A stretch of 5,978 bases of DNA, from NCBI GenBank assembly GCA_937901265.1, contig CALCHA010000608.1, positions 1 through 5,978 of the forward strand, read 5' to 3'. The notes beneath the pieces are model-generated. The model saw only the letters and a list, made by a program, of their open reading frames with translations. It did no database searches and was not told where the DNA came from. Position 1 is the stretch's first letter, and each line of letters opens with the position of its first letter. Below are positions 5,376 through 5,978 of the stretch, one piece after another. This stretch comes from an uncultured Phycisphaerales bacterium (GTDB lineage: Bacteria; Planctomycetota; Phycisphaerae; WQYP01). A program made the position numbers and the translations under genes.

Positions 5376-5978
5376 TCAGCCCTTGGCGACTCCACGAAAG
5401 ATAACGACCTGTTTGTTGATTAGATCCATGACCGTCTTCAACATTATAACTTGCACGACGTGAACATCGCCGTCCCTCTCGAGAAGGTGGGTGGTTCCAG
5501 GCACCGCTCGCTGATCCAAATTTGCCTCAGTAATTTCCGTAAGTAAATATCCAGCGAATCTGGGCGAGACAGTGCCCCAACAAACGCAAACGTCTATCGC
5601 ACGGAAACTCTTTTTGGAATCGCCTCCCAGCTCATCGATGAGGCCGTCTAAGTTGTTCTTAAATTCTAAGGTAAAGACAGTAGTTGAATAATTAAGCTTT
5701 TCCCCCCGTACAAACGGCGAAAGGCCGAGGGGCGAATCGTCCACGGAGACATACGTTAGACCCGGCGAGGTCGCAGGGCAATTGAAGCGCACCAGACAGT
5801 CATAGGTAGCCGTTTGGCTCGTCGCGAAAACCTCTATCCCCGGGAATACGCCCAATGCGGAAAGTTGGTGGAATAGACCAATCACATCCTGCTCCGTCAG
5901 TGGTTCACTAATGTAGCAAACTGGCGGTGCGTGGATAGGCGATCGCTTCGCATGTTCTCGGACGTTAAAAGTCCAATC
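5376..5978 (-). CDS. C-terminal 200 residues of an unrecognised protein with a probable PD-(D/E)XK nuclease-like domain (partial)
   Basis: The frame is open from the window edge (first codon GAT at 5978-5976) to a TGA at 5378-5376. A GTG at 5885-5883 lies in frame, but 31 sense codons precede it and it would cut into a predicted helix, so the true start is probably outside the window. Numbering from the edge, a helix (TEQDVIGLFHQLSALG, 28-43) is followed by a strand (GIEVFATSQ), a strand with Asp60 (TYDCLVRF), a strand with Glu105-x-Lys107 (VFTLEFK), a helix (NLDGLIDELG) and a strand (AIDVCVCWG). This order, with D...ExK, is that of PD-(D/E)XK nucleases such as restriction enzymes. I do not recognise the exact family. 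The composition is AT-richer than the neighbours (19 G/C in 60 bases at 5641-5700 against 39 in 60 at 5221-5280), suggesting acquisition by transfer. A role in DNA defence is possible but not shown. Confidence 0.7.
   Translation of the reverse strand, partial: DWTFNVREHAKRSPIHAPPVCYISEPLTEQDVIGLFHQLSALGVFPGIEVFATSQTATYDCLVRFNCPATSPGLTYVSVDDSPLGLSPFVRGEKLNYSTTVFTLEFKNNLDGLIDELGGDSKKSFRAIDVCVCWGTVSPRFAGYLLTEITEANLDQRAVPGTTHLLERDGDVHVVQVIMLKTVMDLINKQVVIFRGVAKG

Overview
This 5,978-base window is GC-rich over most of its length, and every supported gene lies on the minus strand, so genes read from the right edge to the left. No rRNA, tRNA, CRISPR array or intact insertion sequence is visible. The three central genes have a free-living, high-GC Gram-negative character: weak or absent Shine-Dalgarno sequences before folC and the wecA-like gene, and a basic N-terminal extension on FolC. 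My tentative impression is a planctomycete-like bacterium, but this is inference only and needs a similarity search.

The layout in transcription order is as follows. (1) At 5978-5376 is the C-terminal part of a gene that enters from beyond the window. It is visibly AT-richer than the rest, and its order of predicted elements and D...ExK residues fit a PD-(D/E)XK nuclease-type domain. (2) At 5375-4804 is about 570 bases without a convincing gene. It holds a terminator-like hairpin, a 12-base palindrome and two inverted repeats in the leader of the next gene. (3) At 4803-3715 is a regulator with a degenerate receiver (REC-like) domain, a helical linker and a GAF-like domain. (4) At 3626-2235 is a WecA/TagO-type polyprenyl-phosphate sugar-1-phosphate transferase with about 11 membrane segments. 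(5) At 2033-519 is a folC gene for folylpolyglutamate/dihydrofolate synthase with an unusual basic N-terminus. (6) At about 448-329 is only the last ~39 codons of an ABC-transporter permease. (7) At 295-1 is the start of an NMT1/ThiY-like periplasmic substrate-binding protein that runs off the left edge.

Genes 3 and 4 are only 88 bases apart and may be co-transcribed, which would put a non-canonical sensor or regulator next to the first step of lipid-linked glycan synthesis. folC appears to have its own extended -10 promoter. Items 6 and 7 are the tail and start of a typical transporter operon of the kind common in Alphaproteobacteria. The permease has lost nearly all of its coding sequence directly after folC, so 449-518 marks an abrupt junction: a recombination or gene-transfer scar, or an assembly chimera. 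The two places most worth a second look are this junction and the right-hand nuclease-like gene, which continues outside the window.
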